NCBI RefSeq assembly: GCF_034470605.1
Contig: NZ_JARGYT010000002.1
Span: forward strand, 1 to 36,775
Direction of reading: 5' to 3'
Source: Cyrtobacter comes
GTDB lineage: Bacteria; Pseudomonadota; Alphaproteobacteria; Rickettsiales; Midichloriaceae
DNA: 36,775 bases
Part shown: positions 16,485-25,196 of the stretch, in pieces
How the letters are laid out: each line of letters starts with the position of its first letter
How positions within the stretch are numbered: the stretch's first letter is position 1
The notes under the pieces: generated by a model
What the model was told of the DNA's origin: nothing
Database searches by the model: none
Seen by the model: only the letters and a program-made list of their open reading frames with translations
Position numbers and translations under genes: made by a program

Positions 16485-17534
16485 GTGATAAAAAATATCC
16501 AATTATCCTATTTTAGGAATCACGTAGAATTTTCAGCTAACTGTGATTCAAAATTCGTCTTGATAGTTGGGCCTAATAGTTCTGGAAAAACAAGTATATT
16601 GGAGGCTATATCAATGCTTACACCAGATAAGGGTGGTATGAGAGGGGCCGCTGTAGAGGATGTGCTATGTAGCTTCCAAAATATATACTCTGGGTGGAGT
16701 GTTGTAGTAATGCTAGGAGATGATCATATATCTACAGGGTTTGATTTAGCGGCGGCTAAGGTAACAAGAAGTATAATGCTAAATGGCTCTCGGCTTAGTA
16801 AGAGGGGGGAGATATTAAGGTATCTGAGGGTTATATGGTTAACCCCTCAGATGGATAATATACTTGTAGAATCTTCTTTAATGAGGCGTAAATTTTTTGA
16901 TAGGATATGTTATAACATATTTCCTGAGCATGCTAAAAATATCACGAAATATGAGTACTATATGCGCTCACGGATGAAGGTCTTAGAGCAGCACTATGAT
17001 GATGTTTGGCTTTCGTCAATAGAAAGGGAAATGAGTTTGCTATCTGTTATCATAATAAAGACTAGGGGGCTTGTACTAGAAAAGATAAAAGATGAACTAT
17101 CCAAATTAGGTTCTGAGTATCTAAGGCCTGAGATAGAATTGCTTGATAACTTATCTTCTTTGGATGAAAAATGTATAGAGGTTGAGTTACGTAAAAATAG
17201 ATTGCTAGATTTGAAATCTAGCAGAACAAGTTTTGGACCTCATAGAGTTGATATAAATGTAATAAATTCAAAAAGTAGGCAAAACATAAAACTTTGCTCA
17301 ACAAGTGAGCGGAAGTCTATGTTAATTGCGCTAACTATGTCGCAGATAAATGCCATAGCGACCGATGGAAGTAAAAAGATATTACTTTTGGACGAGTTAC
17401 TTAGCCATTTTGATGAAAAGACAAGTGAGCATATTATTGACAAGCTTGCCGTAATAGATGCACAAATATGGATAACTGACACAAGGCTACCAAATACTGC
17501 TTTGCCAAACTCTACTACAATCTCATTATCTTAA
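16485..17534 (+). CDS. recF: DNA replication and repair protein RecF
   Basis: 349 residues from GTG at 16485. RecF is an SMC-like ATPase that loads RecA at gaps with RecO and RecR. The Walker A is VGPNSSGKTSILEA (28-41), Walker B is KKILLLDELLSHFD, and SSRTSFGPHRVDI is the typical middle block. The signature motif is unusual: family members have SxGQQ(R/K), whereas here STSERKSMLIAL lacks the glycine. It follows dnaN by 10 bases. Its last nine bases overlap the 3' end of the convergent rne gene. Confidence 0.92.
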   Translation: MIKNIQLSYFRNHVEFSANCDSKFVLIVGPNSSGKTSILEAISMLTPDKGGMRGAAVEDVLCSFQNIYSGWSVVVMLGDDHISTGFDLAAAKVTRSIMLNGSRLSKRGEILRYLRVIWLTPQMDNILVESSLMRRKFFDRICYNIFPEHAKNITKYEYYMRSRMKVLEQHYDDVWLSSIEREMSLLSVIIIKTRGLVLEKIKDELSKLGSEYLRPEIELLDNLSSLDEKCIEVELRKNRLLDLKSSRTSFGPHRVDINVINSKSRQNIKLCSTSERKSMLIALTMSQINAIATDGSKKILLLDELLSHFDEKTSEHIIDKLAVIDAQIWITDTRLPNTALPNSTTISLS

Positions 17535-19265
17535 TTTTCTTAATATCCAGCGATATGAATTAGAAATGAATTTTAGAGCGACAAAGATCATCGATTTTTT
17601 ATTACTTTTAGTAGATTCGCTTTCTATAAAATTTTCCATTTCTTCGCCAGAAAAAGAGATTGGTCTTTTTACTTTATTGTCTAAAGATTCGTCTTGCTGT
17701 GAATATTTAAGGCTCTTAATATCACCTCTTTCAATAAAGAAGCTATCTTGGCCAGCATTTTCATCTATATAGAATGAGATAGTGCTTTTTGTAAAAAGAT
17801 TTTCCAGTTCTGCTATTTCATCCCTTCTTATATTTAAAATATGCATAATTAAGTTTAGTCCACCAGAAATGGTTATATCGCCTTCAGAAATAGCTAATTC
17901 AGAGCGAATTTGTCTCATGACAGACATAGTTGAAAGATATAAAGGCTTTACTCTACCCCTGCCGTTACAGTTATTACATTTGAGGAGATTATGGTCGAAA
18001 AAGCTTCGTCTTATCATTTGTCTGGACATCTCGAGCAATCCAAATTCTGGGCTAATTTTCCCGATTTGTGTTAATGCTTTATCTGTTGAGAAGGCTTCTT
18101 TAAGTGAGTTCTCAACGAGCTTTCTGTTTTGTGCATCTGTAAGGTCTATAAAATCTATTACAATAAGACCAGAAAGATCTCGTAATCTCAGTTGCCTTGC
18201 TATCTCTTCTGTTGCTTCTATATTTGTTTTTAATGCTGTTTCTTCTATGCTTTTTGTTCTGGTAGATTTGCCTGAATTTATATCGATCGCTACCAATGCT
18301 TCTGTTTGTGCTATGACTATATAGCCACCTGATGTTAATGGTACAACGGAATCGTATAGTTGGCTTATTTGTTCCTCAATTTCGTATTTTGTGAAGATAG
18401 GGACAGGATCTTTGTATAAAGTTACTTTGTCGCATATATCAGGAATGAATACCTTTATGAATTGTAATACATTTTTATATTCTTTATATCCAGAAACAAC
18501 TATGGACTCTATTCCAGAGTCACAGAAATCTTTTATTGACCTTTGTACAACATTTCCAGAATCATGAATGAACGACGGGGCTATAGATTTCAATGTTAAT
18601 TCTCTAATGCTATCCCACATGTGTATCAGGTATTTTATATCCCTAACTATATCCTTTTCTAGTTGATCTTGGCCTGATGTTCTTATTATTATGCCATGTT
18701 CTTCATCTATATTTTTTCTTACTATAGATTTTAGTCTTTGTCTTTCTTTATCATTTGATATTTTTTTAGATATTTTATGTTGCCCATAGGAATTTGGGAA
18801 TAATATGCAATATCGACCAGCTATTGAAATATAAGTTGTAACAGATGCGCCCTTATTTCCACGTTCTTCCTTTGAAATTTGGACTAGCATAACCTGATCC
18901 TTTTTTATGACATCTTGTAGTTTATATTTTTTATATATATCGCTTTTAGATTTATAATCTGCATCTTTCTGATCTGGCTCGCCTCTTATTATGCTAATTA
19001 ATGTCTCCTTTTCCTCTTTGGGTATGTTAAAGTATTTTGGATGTATATCGGGAAAAGAGAGAAATGCATTTTTACCTTCTCCATAATCTAAAAATACAGC
19101 TTGTAAAGAAGGTTCTATACTGGAAACTTTGGCAAGATATATGTTGCCACGTGTATTGGGTTTAGCATGTTCTTGTGAGTCGAAAAATTCTACCGTCCCA
19201 TCTTCAACTAAGGCTATTCTTATTTCATTTGGGTATACGGCATCCACTAATATAAATTTAGACAT
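17526..19265 (-). CDS. rne: Ribonuclease E/G, short form
   Basis: 579 residues. RNase E cuts single-stranded AU-rich RNA and matures rRNA and tRNA. Seen: an N-terminal S1 domain (NIYLAKVSSIEPSLQAVFLDYG) split by a lysine-rich insertion at about 84-125, the DNase I-like catalytic region with Asp328 (VAIDINSGKST) and Asp371 (IVIDFIDL), and the zinc link CNNC (430-433) that joins subunits. It lacks the long scaffold for a degradosome. The last 22 residues (558-579) look amphipathic, with hydrophobic and Arg/Lys positions mixed, and may bind the membrane. Three hairpins lie upstream in its divergent region. Confidence 0.92.
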   Translation of the reverse strand: MSKFILVDAVYPNEIRIALVEDGTVEFFDSQEHAKPNTRGNIYLAKVSSIEPSLQAVFLDYGEGKNAFLSFPDIHPKYFNIPKEEKETLISIIRGEPDQKDADYKSKSDIYKKYKLQDVIKKDQVMLVQISKEERGNKGASVTTYISIAGRYCILFPNSYGQHKISKKISNDKERQRLKSIVRKNIDEEHGIIIRTSGQDQLEKDIVRDIKYLIHMWDSIRELTLKSIAPSFIHDSGNVVQRSIKDFCDSGIESIVVSGYKEYKNVLQFIKVFIPDICDKVTLYKDPVPIFTKYEIEEQISQLYDSVVPLTSGGYIVIAQTEALVAIDINSGKSTRTKSIEETALKTNIEATEEIARQLRLRDLSGLIVIDFIDLTDAQNRKLVENSLKEAFSTDKALTQIGKISPEFGLLEMSRQMIRRSFFDHNLLKCNNCNGRGRVKPLYLSTMSVMRQIRSELAISEGDITISGGLNLIMHILNIRRDEIAELENLFTKSTISFYIDENAGQDSFFIERGDIKSLKYSQQDESLDNKVKRPISFSGEEMENFIESESTKSNKKSMIFVALKFISNSYRWILRKLR

Positions 19266-19331
19266 CTAAAAAAGTACCATAATAAAAAACAACACGGCTC
19301 AAAAATTTTAGCCTATAATTCAAAAAAGTCT

Positions 19332-19352
19332 GGCAATTCAGCATTGCCTTTT
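19332..19352. repeat. 6-bp hairpin with T run, rne-secF region
   Basis: GGCAAT (19332-19337) pairs with ATTGCC (19343-19348) around loop TCAGC, and TTTT follows on the plus strand. It lies 67 bases upstream of rne. It may fold in the rne leader or serve as a weak plus-strand terminator. Confidence 0.45.
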
Positions 19353-19381
19353 AAAAAGCTACTGATAGACTGACGCCGGGA

Positions 19382-19402
19382 GATATTTGGGAAACAAATA
19401 TC
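19382..19402. repeat. 8-bp hairpin, rne-secF region
   Basis: GATATTTG (19382-19389) pairs with CAAATATC (19395-19402) around loop GGAAA. The sequence is unrelated to the neighbouring hairpins but has the same loop size. Confidence 0.6.
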
Positions 19403-19426
19403 AAGCAAAACTTTCCGCGCATTTAA

Positions 19427-19447
19427 GACTATTGGTATGCAATAGTC
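19427..19447. repeat. 8-bp hairpin before secF
   Basis: GACTATTG (19427-19434) pairs with CAATAGTC (19440-19447) around loop GTATG, 39 bases before the secF GTG. It could lie in the leader of either divergent gene. Confidence 0.6.
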
Positions 19448-19486
19448 AAGTTCTCGGTTCGTTGGTTATTTATTTGTAGATAAGTT

Positions 19487-20389
19487 GTGAATGCTTTCTT
19501 AATTTCCCGTGGTTCTACGCTTGGTTTGTCTTTTAACTTTGTTAAGTTTAGGCGGCTATCATATATCTTTGCAATAATTGTATCTTTATGTGTGCCAATA
19601 TGCCTTTTTTTAAGGGGGGTAAATTTTGGCATAGATTTTTTAGGTGGGGTTGTTGTAGAGGCAAGATCTGATAAAGATATTAAAGATATTGAGTATATAA
19701 GATCTGATTTTGAAAAGCTTGCTTATAAGCTTATTTCTATAGATGTAGATTCAAGTAATAATCTAATATTAAGGGCGCATATAGGGAAAATAGACAAATT
19801 TGAAGATGAGTTGAGAAAAAATTTTGATTATCTAAAGATAGATAAGATAGATTTTGTAGGCCCTAAACTTGGAGTTGATATGCTGATTTCTGCGGCAAGT
19901 GGTGTGCTAATTGCTATAATAGCGATGGTTGTATACATCTCAATGAGATTTACAAGGCGTTTTGGTATGAGTATGGGTATTACGCTATTTCATGATTTAA
20001 TGGGCGCCATATTGTTTTATAGCGTTACACAATATGAGTTTAATGCATCGTCAGTTGCTGCGTTACTGACTATTCTTGGTTATTCGGTGAATGATAGTGT
20101 GGTGATTTTCGATAGAATAAGGGAGAATTCTGCGAGGCATTATAAAATGCGGTTTGATAATGTGGTAAATTTAAGTTTAAATGAGACGCTATCTAGAACT
20201 ACTATTACGGCATTAACGACACTTCTATCTTGCGTGGTATTATTTGTATTTGGTGGGGCGTCGCTGCAGGGCTTTGCGGGTGCTATGATTTTTGGTGTGT
20301 TGTTTGGCACTTATTCGTCTATATTTATATCGGCGCCACTTGTGTTAACGCTATCAACAAAATTACAGGCCGCTATTAAGAAGCGTTAA
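19487..20389 (+). CDS. secF: Protein translocase subunit SecF
   Basis: 300 residues from GTG at 19487. SecF with SecD uses the proton gradient to help Sec-dependent export. Features: a first membrane segment (about 25-44), the conserved NFGIDFLGGVVVEAR just after it, a periplasmic domain to about 125, then five membrane segments with ALLTILGYSVNDSVVIFDRIREN and LSRTTITALTTLLS, the SecF signature blocks. secD is not adjacent, as in other genomes with scattered sec genes. It stands alone between the divergent rne and the ribosomal cluster. Confidence 0.94.
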   Translation: MNAFLISRGSTLGLSFNFVKFRRLSYIFAIIVSLCVPICLFLRGVNFGIDFLGGVVVEARSDKDIKDIEYIRSDFEKLAYKLISIDVDSSNNLILRAHIGKIDKFEDELRKNFDYLKIDKIDFVGPKLGVDMLISAASGVLIAIIAMVVYISMRFTRRFGMSMGITLFHDLMGAILFYSVTQYEFNASSVAALLTILGYSVNDSVVIFDRIRENSARHYKMRFDNVVNLSLNETLSRTTITALTTLLSCVVLFVFGGASLQGFAGAMIFGVLFGTYSSIFISAPLVLTLSTKLQAAIKKR

Positions 20390-20461
20390 TACGTGTTTGC
20401 CTAGAGGTAGGTTTATTTTTGCTATTTCTAAATGCGTTATTTTATGCTAAGGCGCTTTTTT

Positions 20462-20482
20462 ATTAAGCTTACTCAGCTTAAT
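20462..20482 (+). terminator. Probable terminator after secF
   Basis: ATTAAGCT (20462-20469) pairs with AGCTTAAT (20475-20482) around loop TACTC, and the T-rich GATTTTCTGTTTT follows. It lies about 70 bases after the secF stop and before the rpsL promoter. Confidence 0.5.
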
Positions 20483-20591
20483 GATTTTCTGTTTTACGCA
20501 AATTGTTCTTGTAATTGTCGGGAGTTATTTCTAGATCCGTGACTTATTTTGTAATAAGTATAATTTTAAGTTAATTATTTTTATAAAAATC

Positions 20592-20620
20592 TTGACGATG
20601 TTGTTTCTTGCAAATAAGAT
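20592..20620 (+). promoter_or_regulatory. Sigma70-type promoter of the ribosomal cluster
   Basis: TTGACG (20592-20597), a 17-base spacer and TAAGAT (20615-20620) lie 43 bases before the rpsL ATG. Five of six -35 bases and four of six -10 bases match consensus. It is the best promoter in the window and the only evident one for the 15-kb cluster. Confidence 0.65.
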
Positions 20621-20662
20621 GCCCTCCTTGTTTAGATTTTTTGCACTTTTTGTATCCTCGAT

Positions 20663-21043
20663 ATGGTCACGTTGAATCAGCTTGTTAGAGCTCCCAGAAG
20701 ATCTAGGAGCCATAAGAGTAGTGTCCCTGCTCTTGAAGGGGCCCCTCAGAGAAAGGGTACTTGTGTGCGTGTTTATACTACCACTCCTAAGAAGCCAAAC
20801 TCTGCTATGCGTAAAGTAGCTAGGGTTAGGCTCTCTAATGGTTATGAGGTCACTGTATATATACCTGGTGTAGGTCATAATTTGCAGGAACACTCTCAGG
20901 TATTGGTAAGAGGTGGTAGGGTGAAAGATCTTCCTGGTGTTAGGTATACCGCAGTGCGTAATGCTTCTGTTGGTGATTTGCAAGGCGTCAAGAATAGGAA
21001 ACAAGCTCGCTCCAGATATGGGGCAAAAAAATCTTCAGTATGA
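20663..21043 (+). CDS. rpsL: 30S ribosomal protein S12
   Basis: 126 residues beginning MVTLNQLVR. S12 sits at the decoding centre and influences accuracy. TTPKKPNSAMRKVARVRL carries the lysine (43/44) where streptomycin resistance mutations fall, and GGRVKDLPGVRY carries Asp88, the usual methylthiolation site. Both are wild type, predicting streptomycin sensitivity at this site. First gene of the cluster; rpsG starts 17 bases later. Confidence 0.97.
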   Translation: MVTLNQLVRAPRRSRSHKSSVPALEGAPQRKGTCVRVYTTTPKKPNSAMRKVARVRLSNGYEVTVYIPGVGHNLQEHSQVLVRGGRVKDLPGVRYTAVRNASVGDLQGVKNRKQARSRYGAKKSSV

Positions 21044-21060
21044 TAGTTAAATGGTAAGTT

Positions 21061-21535
21061 ATGTCCCGTAGAAGAGCAGCAGAGAGAAGGCAGGTGTTAC
21101 CTGATCCTATTTATGGTCATCCTGTGGTCGCAAAATTTATAAATGTTGTGACTACCTGTGGTAAAAAGTCCATTGCTGAGAAGATTGTTTATTATGCTAT
21201 AGCGCAGCTTGCTGAAAAGCTTAAATGCGACGCTATGGAGATTTTTGAGAAGATTGTTGAGAATGTGAGGCCTATTTTGGAGGTGTCTTCAAAAAGAATA
21301 GGTGGTGCTACTTATCAGGTTCCTGTTGAAGTGAGGCCTGAGAGGTCTGTTACACTTGCTTTGAAGTTTTTAGTTTCTTCTGCCAAATCAAGAAAGTCTG
21401 AAAAGGGTATGGCCAAGAGGCTGTTTGGTGAGATGCTCGATGCCTACTCTGGTAAGGGGGGGGGCTGTTAAAATGAAAGAGGAGAGGCATAAAATGGCTG
21501 AGGCCAATAAAGTCTTTGCTCGTTATGCTTTCTAG
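21061..21535 (+). pseudogene. rpsG: 30S ribosomal protein S7, frameshifted at a nine-G run
   Basis: The first frame gives 136 residues from MSRRRAAERRQVLPDP and stops at 21469-21471 after KGGGC. S7 normally has about 156 residues. One frame over, the missing tail AVKMKEERHKMAEANKVFAR continues to a stop at 21533-21535, matching the standard S7 C-terminus. The switch falls in a run of nine G (21456-21464); eight G would give an intact 157-residue protein ending eight bases before fusA. S7 nucleates the 30S head and contacts E-site tRNA through this tail, so it is essential. A sequencing or assembly error, transcript slippage, or +1 frameshifting are the options. It may well be functional despite the type used here. 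Confidence 0.9.
21456..21464 (+). repeat. Nine-G homopolymer in rpsG
   Basis: The longest G run I see in the window, split across codons AAG GGG GGG GGC. A change of one base restores the S7 reading frame. Confidence 0.9.
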
Positions 21536-21543
21536 GTTTGTTT

Positions 21544-23640
21544 ATGTCATCTGTTACTTTTATATCTGAGTATAGAAATATAGGCATAATGGCCCATATA
21601 GATGCTGGCAAGACTACACTTACTGAGAGGGTTCTGTATCTAACAGGTAAATCTCATAAGGTGGGTGAGGTTCATTATGGCGAGGCTACCATGGATTGGA
21701 TGGAGCAGGAAAAGGAGAGAGGTATTACAATAACGTCTGCCGCGACTACCTGTTATTGGGAGCCTCAGTCTTTGAAGTATTCAAAAAGATCAAGTAGGAG
21801 GCATAGGATAAATATAATAGATACTCCTGGGCACGTGGATTTTACAATTGAGGTTGAGAGGTCGCTTAGGGTTTTGGATGGTGCTATAGCTGTTTTCGAT
21901 GGTGTTGCCGGTGTTGAGCCGCAATCAGAAACTGTGTGGAGGCAGGCTGATAAATATGGCGTGCCTAGGATGTGTTTTGTGAATAAGCTCGATAGAACTG
22001 GTGCTAATTTCTTCAAGTGCGTATCTATGATAGAAGATAGGCTTGGGGCCAACCCTTTAGTTGTCCAGTTGCCTATAGGTGCTGAGGCTGAGTTTAGGGG
22101 GGTTGTGGATCTTGTTTCGATGAATGCGTTGGTTTGGGATGGTGCTGGTGTTGAATATCAGGTTACTGAAATTCCTGAGGACCTCTTGATAAAAGCAAAA
22201 GAATATAGGGCGAGGTTGGTAGAGTCTGCTGTTGAAACTGATGATGAAGTTATGGAGGAATATCTTGCCTCTGGTGAGGTTTCTAATGAGGCTTTAGTCG
22301 GCTGTATAAGGAAGGGGGTTATATCCGGTGCGTTCGTACCTGTGTTGTGTGGTAGTGCCTTTAAAAATAAGGCTATTCAGCCTTTGTTGGATGCTGTTAT
22401 TGAGTATTTGCCTAGTCCGGTTGATATACCGTCTGCTAAAGGTGTCTTAAATGGGGCTGAGGTTAGTGTTAAATCTAGCGATGCTGGTGATTTCGCTGCT
22501 CTTGCATTTAAGGTTATGAATGACCCATTCGTTGGATCATTGACTTTTATAAGAATTTACTCAGGTAAATTGGAATCTGGTTCTGGTGTTCTTAATTCTA
22601 CAAAAGATAAAAAAGAGAGAGTTGGCCGTATACTTTTGATGCATGCTGCTAGTAGAGAAGATGTAAAGTCTGCTACGGCCGGTGATATAGTTGCTTTGGC
22701 TGGGTTGAAGTATACAACAACCGGTGATACATTGTGCTCAACTAATTTTCCGGTATTGTTGGAAAAAATGGATTTTCCTGAGCCTGTTATAGAGATTGCC
22801 ATAGAGCCAAAAACCTCTTCTGATCAAGATAAGATGGCTGTTGCTATATCAAAACTAGCTTCGGAAGATCCTTCTTTGAGGGTTAAGGTTGATAGAGAAA
22901 GCAATCAGACTATTATATCTGGGATGGGCGAGCTCCACTTAGAGATAATAGTGGATAGAATGCGTAGAGAATTTAAGGTTGAGGCCAATATCGGTGCTCC
23001 TCAAGTTGCGTATCGCGAAACTATAACGAAGGGTTATGAGATAGATTATACTCATAAAAAGCAAACTGGTGGTGCGGGGCAATTTGCGAGGGTAAAAATC
23101 CTCTTTGAGCCACTTGAGCCTGGTAGTGGGTATAAATTTGAGAGTAAGGTTGTTGGTGGTAGTGTTCCTAAGGAGTATATACCTGCGGTGGAGAAAGGTA
23201 TAGGGGAGATTAGTAAGAATGGTGTGTTGGCCGGTTATCCGTTGCTTGATTTTAAAGCTACGCTCTTAGATGGCGCTTATCATGAGGTGGATTCTAGTTC
23301 CTTGGCGTTTGAGCTTGCTGCAAAAGCTGCATTTAGGGATGGTGCGATGAGAGCTTCTCCTAAGTTGCTTGAGCCTATAATGCTTGTGGAGGTTATAACT
23401 CCTGAGGAATTTATGGGTGATGTAATAGGGCATCTTAATAGTATACGTGGTCAAATTTGTGGTATGGAATTAAGGGCCAATGCACAAGTTATATCCGCCA
23501 AGGTTCCTTTGGCTAGTATGTTTGGCTATATCAATACCTTGAGATCTATGAGTCAGGGTAGAGCTCAGTATACTATGCAATTTTCTCATTATGAACATGC
23601 TCCTCAATATATTGTTGATGAGGTGATTTCTAAACTTTAG
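21544..23640 (+). CDS. fusA: Elongation factor G
   Basis: 698 residues from the ATG at 21544 (a TTG two codons earlier is less likely). EF-G drives GTP-dependent translocation. G1 is AHIDAGKTT (17-25), switch I includes ERGITITSAATTC, G3 is DTPGHVDF and G4 is NKLDRTG. Domain IV has YRETITKGYEIDYTHKKQTGG and domain V ends SMSQGRAQYTMQFSHYEHAP. Length is standard. It follows the restored rpsG stop by eight bases. No Shine-Dalgarno; GGTTTGTTT precedes the ATG. Confidence 0.97.
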   Translation: MSSVTFISEYRNIGIMAHIDAGKTTLTERVLYLTGKSHKVGEVHYGEATMDWMEQEKERGITITSAATTCYWEPQSLKYSKRSSRRHRINIIDTPGHVDFTIEVERSLRVLDGAIAVFDGVAGVEPQSETVWRQADKYGVPRMCFVNKLDRTGANFFKCVSMIEDRLGANPLVVQLPIGAEAEFRGVVDLVSMNALVWDGAGVEYQVTEIPEDLLIKAKEYRARLVESAVETDDEVMEEYLASGEVSNEALVGCIRKGVISGAFVPVLCGSAFKNKAIQPLLDAVIEYLPSPVDIPSAKGVLNGAEVSVKSSDAGDFAALAFKVMNDPFVGSLTFIRIYSGKLESGSGVLNSTKDKKERVGRILLMHAASREDVKSATAGDIVALAGLKYTTTGDTLCSTNFPVLLEKMDFPEPVIEIAIEPKTSSDQDKMAVAISKLASEDPSLRVKVDRESNQTIISGMGELHLEIIVDRMRREFKVEANIGAPQVAYRETITKGYEIDYTHKKQTGGAGQFARVKILFEPLEPGSGYKFESKVVGGSVPKEYIPAVEKGIGEISKNGVLAGYPLLDFKATLLDGAYHEVDSSSLAFELAAKAAFRDGAMRASPKLLEPIMLVEVITPEEFMGDVIGHLNSIRGQICGMELRANAQVISAKVPLASMFGYINTLRSMSQGRAQYTMQFSHYEHAPQYIVDEVISKL

Positions 23641-23667
23641 TTTGTTATTTTATTTTAGGTTTTAAAT

Positions 23668-24858
23668 ATGGCTGTTGGTAAGTTTGAGCGTAACAAGCCT
23701 CACATGAATGTGGGTACTATAGGTCACGTTGATCATGGAAAAACTACGTTAACTGCTTCTATTACTTTTGTGCTTTCAAAAAAGGGTATGGCGCAGAACA
23801 AGTCTTATGATCAGATAGACACGGCTCCTGAAGAAAAGAAGAGGGGTATTACGATTAATACTGCGCATGTTGAGTATGAAAGTGAGTCTAGGCATTATGG
23901 TCATGTTGATTGTCCTGGGCATGCAGACTATGTAAAAAACATGATAACTGGTGCTGCTCAGATGGATGGTGCTATACTCGTTGTTAGTGCTACTGATGGT
24001 GCTATGCCACAGACAAGGGAGCATATACTTTTAGCTAGGCAAGTTGGTCTACCTAGTATAGTTGTGTTTCTAAATAAGGTGGATATGGTGGACGATCCTG
24101 AGATGCTCGAGCTTGTTGAGATGGAGATTAGGGATTTGTTAAGTGCGTATGGTTTTGATGGTGATAATGCACCTGTGATAAAGGGCTCTGCTCTTAAGGC
24201 CTTGGAGGGTGATTTGTCTGGTATTGGAGAAGGTGCAATACTTGAATTAATTAAGGCGGTAGATAATTATATTGCGGTTCCTGTTAGGGAGCTTGACAAG
24301 CCATTCTTGATGTCTGTAGAAGATGTTATGAGCATATCTGGTCGTGGTACAGTTGCGACTGGTAGAATTGAAGAGGGGCGTATTGCTGTTGGTGAAGAGA
24401 TAGAGATAGTGGGTCTTGGTTCTACTAAGAAGACTGTTTGTACTGGGATAGAAATGTTCAGAAAACAACTTGATGCTGGTCAAGCTGGTGATAACGTTGG
24501 AATTTTGCTTAGAGGTGTAGATAGAAGTGAGGTTGAGCGTGGGCATGTTTTAGCTAAGCCTGGTAGTATTAAGCCACATCATAAGTTTCGTTGTGAGGTA
24601 TATATTTTGACAAAAGAAGAGGGGGGGAGGCATACACCATTTGCTTCTAATTATAGGCCTCAGTTCTATTTTAGAACAACAGACGTGACGGGTTCTGTAA
24701 AGTTAAAAGATGGTGTACAGATGATTCTTCCTGGTGATAATGCTGAAATGGAGGTTGAGCTTATTTCTCCTATTGCTATGACTAATGGGTTGAGATTTGC
24801 CATCAGAGAGGGTGGTAGGACTGTTGGGGCTGGTGTTGTTTCTGAGATATTAGAGTAA
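23668..24858 (+). CDS. tuf: Elongation factor Tu
   Basis: 396 residues. EF-Tu delivers aminoacyl-tRNA to the ribosome. Motifs: G1 GHVDHGKTT (19-27), effector region EEKKRGITINTAHVEYES, G3 DCPGHADY, G4 NKVDMVDD; domain 2 starts near DKPFLMSVEDVMSISGRG and domain 3 ends REGGRTVGAGVVSEILE. Only one copy is seen in the window. Its TAA overlaps the rpsJ ATG by one base (TAATG), so the str and S10 blocks are continuous. Confidence 0.97.
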   Translation: MAVGKFERNKPHMNVGTIGHVDHGKTTLTASITFVLSKKGMAQNKSYDQIDTAPEEKKRGITINTAHVEYESESRHYGHVDCPGHADYVKNMITGAAQMDGAILVVSATDGAMPQTREHILLARQVGLPSIVVFLNKVDMVDDPEMLELVEMEIRDLLSAYGFDGDNAPVIKGSALKALEGDLSGIGEGAILELIKAVDNYIAVPVRELDKPFLMSVEDVMSISGRGTVATGRIEEGRIAVGEEIEIVGLGSTKKTVCTGIEMFRKQLDAGQAGDNVGILLRGVDRSEVERGHVLAKPGSIKPHHKFRCEVYILTKEEGGRHTPFASNYRPQFYFRTTDVTGSVKLKDGVQMILPGDNAEMEVELISPIAMTNGLRFAIREGGRTVGAGVVSEILE

Positions 24859-25196
24859 TGCAGCAGAAAATTAGATTAAAGTTAAAAGCTGTTGAGCATA
24901 GGGTTCTTGATGCATCTGTTTGCGAGATAGTGGATACTGTTCTCAGGGCTGGGTCTAGGGTTAGAGGTGTGATTCCGCTACCAAGTAAACGTAAAGTATT
25001 TACGGTTAATAGGGCTCCTAGTATCGATAAAAAATCCAGGGAACAGTTTGAGATTATATATCATTCGAGGCTTTTGATAGTTGAGGCGTCGCCTCAGGCT
25101 GTGGATGCAATGATGAAGCTTGATATAGCTTCTGGTGTTCATGTAGAGATAAAAGCTTCTTCTGATGGTGGTTATGGGGTAAATTCTAATGGCTAA
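24858..25196 (+). CDS. rpsJ: 30S ribosomal protein S10 (NusE)
   Basis: 112 residues; family members have about 102-105, so the C-terminus (SSDGGYGVNSNG) is a little long. S10 joins the 30S head and also acts as NusE with NusB in antitermination. RLKLKAVEHRVLDASVCEIV and GVIPLPSKRKVFTVNRAPSI are the conserved segments, then REQFEIIYHSRLLIVE. It starts on the tuf stop and overlaps rplC by eight bases, so translation is probably coupled. Confidence 0.95.
   Translation: MQQKIRLKLKAVEHRVLDASVCEIVDTVLRAGSRVRGVIPLPSKRKVFTVNRAPSIDKKSREQFEIIYHSRLLIVEASPQAVDAMMKLDIASGVHVEIKASSDGGYGVNSNG

Noticed and set aside
17782..18324. 180-codon plus-strand frame inside rne
   Set aside because: Antisense shadow of the RNase E gene with no family features.
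24621..24627. Seven-G run in tuf
   Set aside because: The frame is intact (EEGGRH) and EF-Tu is full length.
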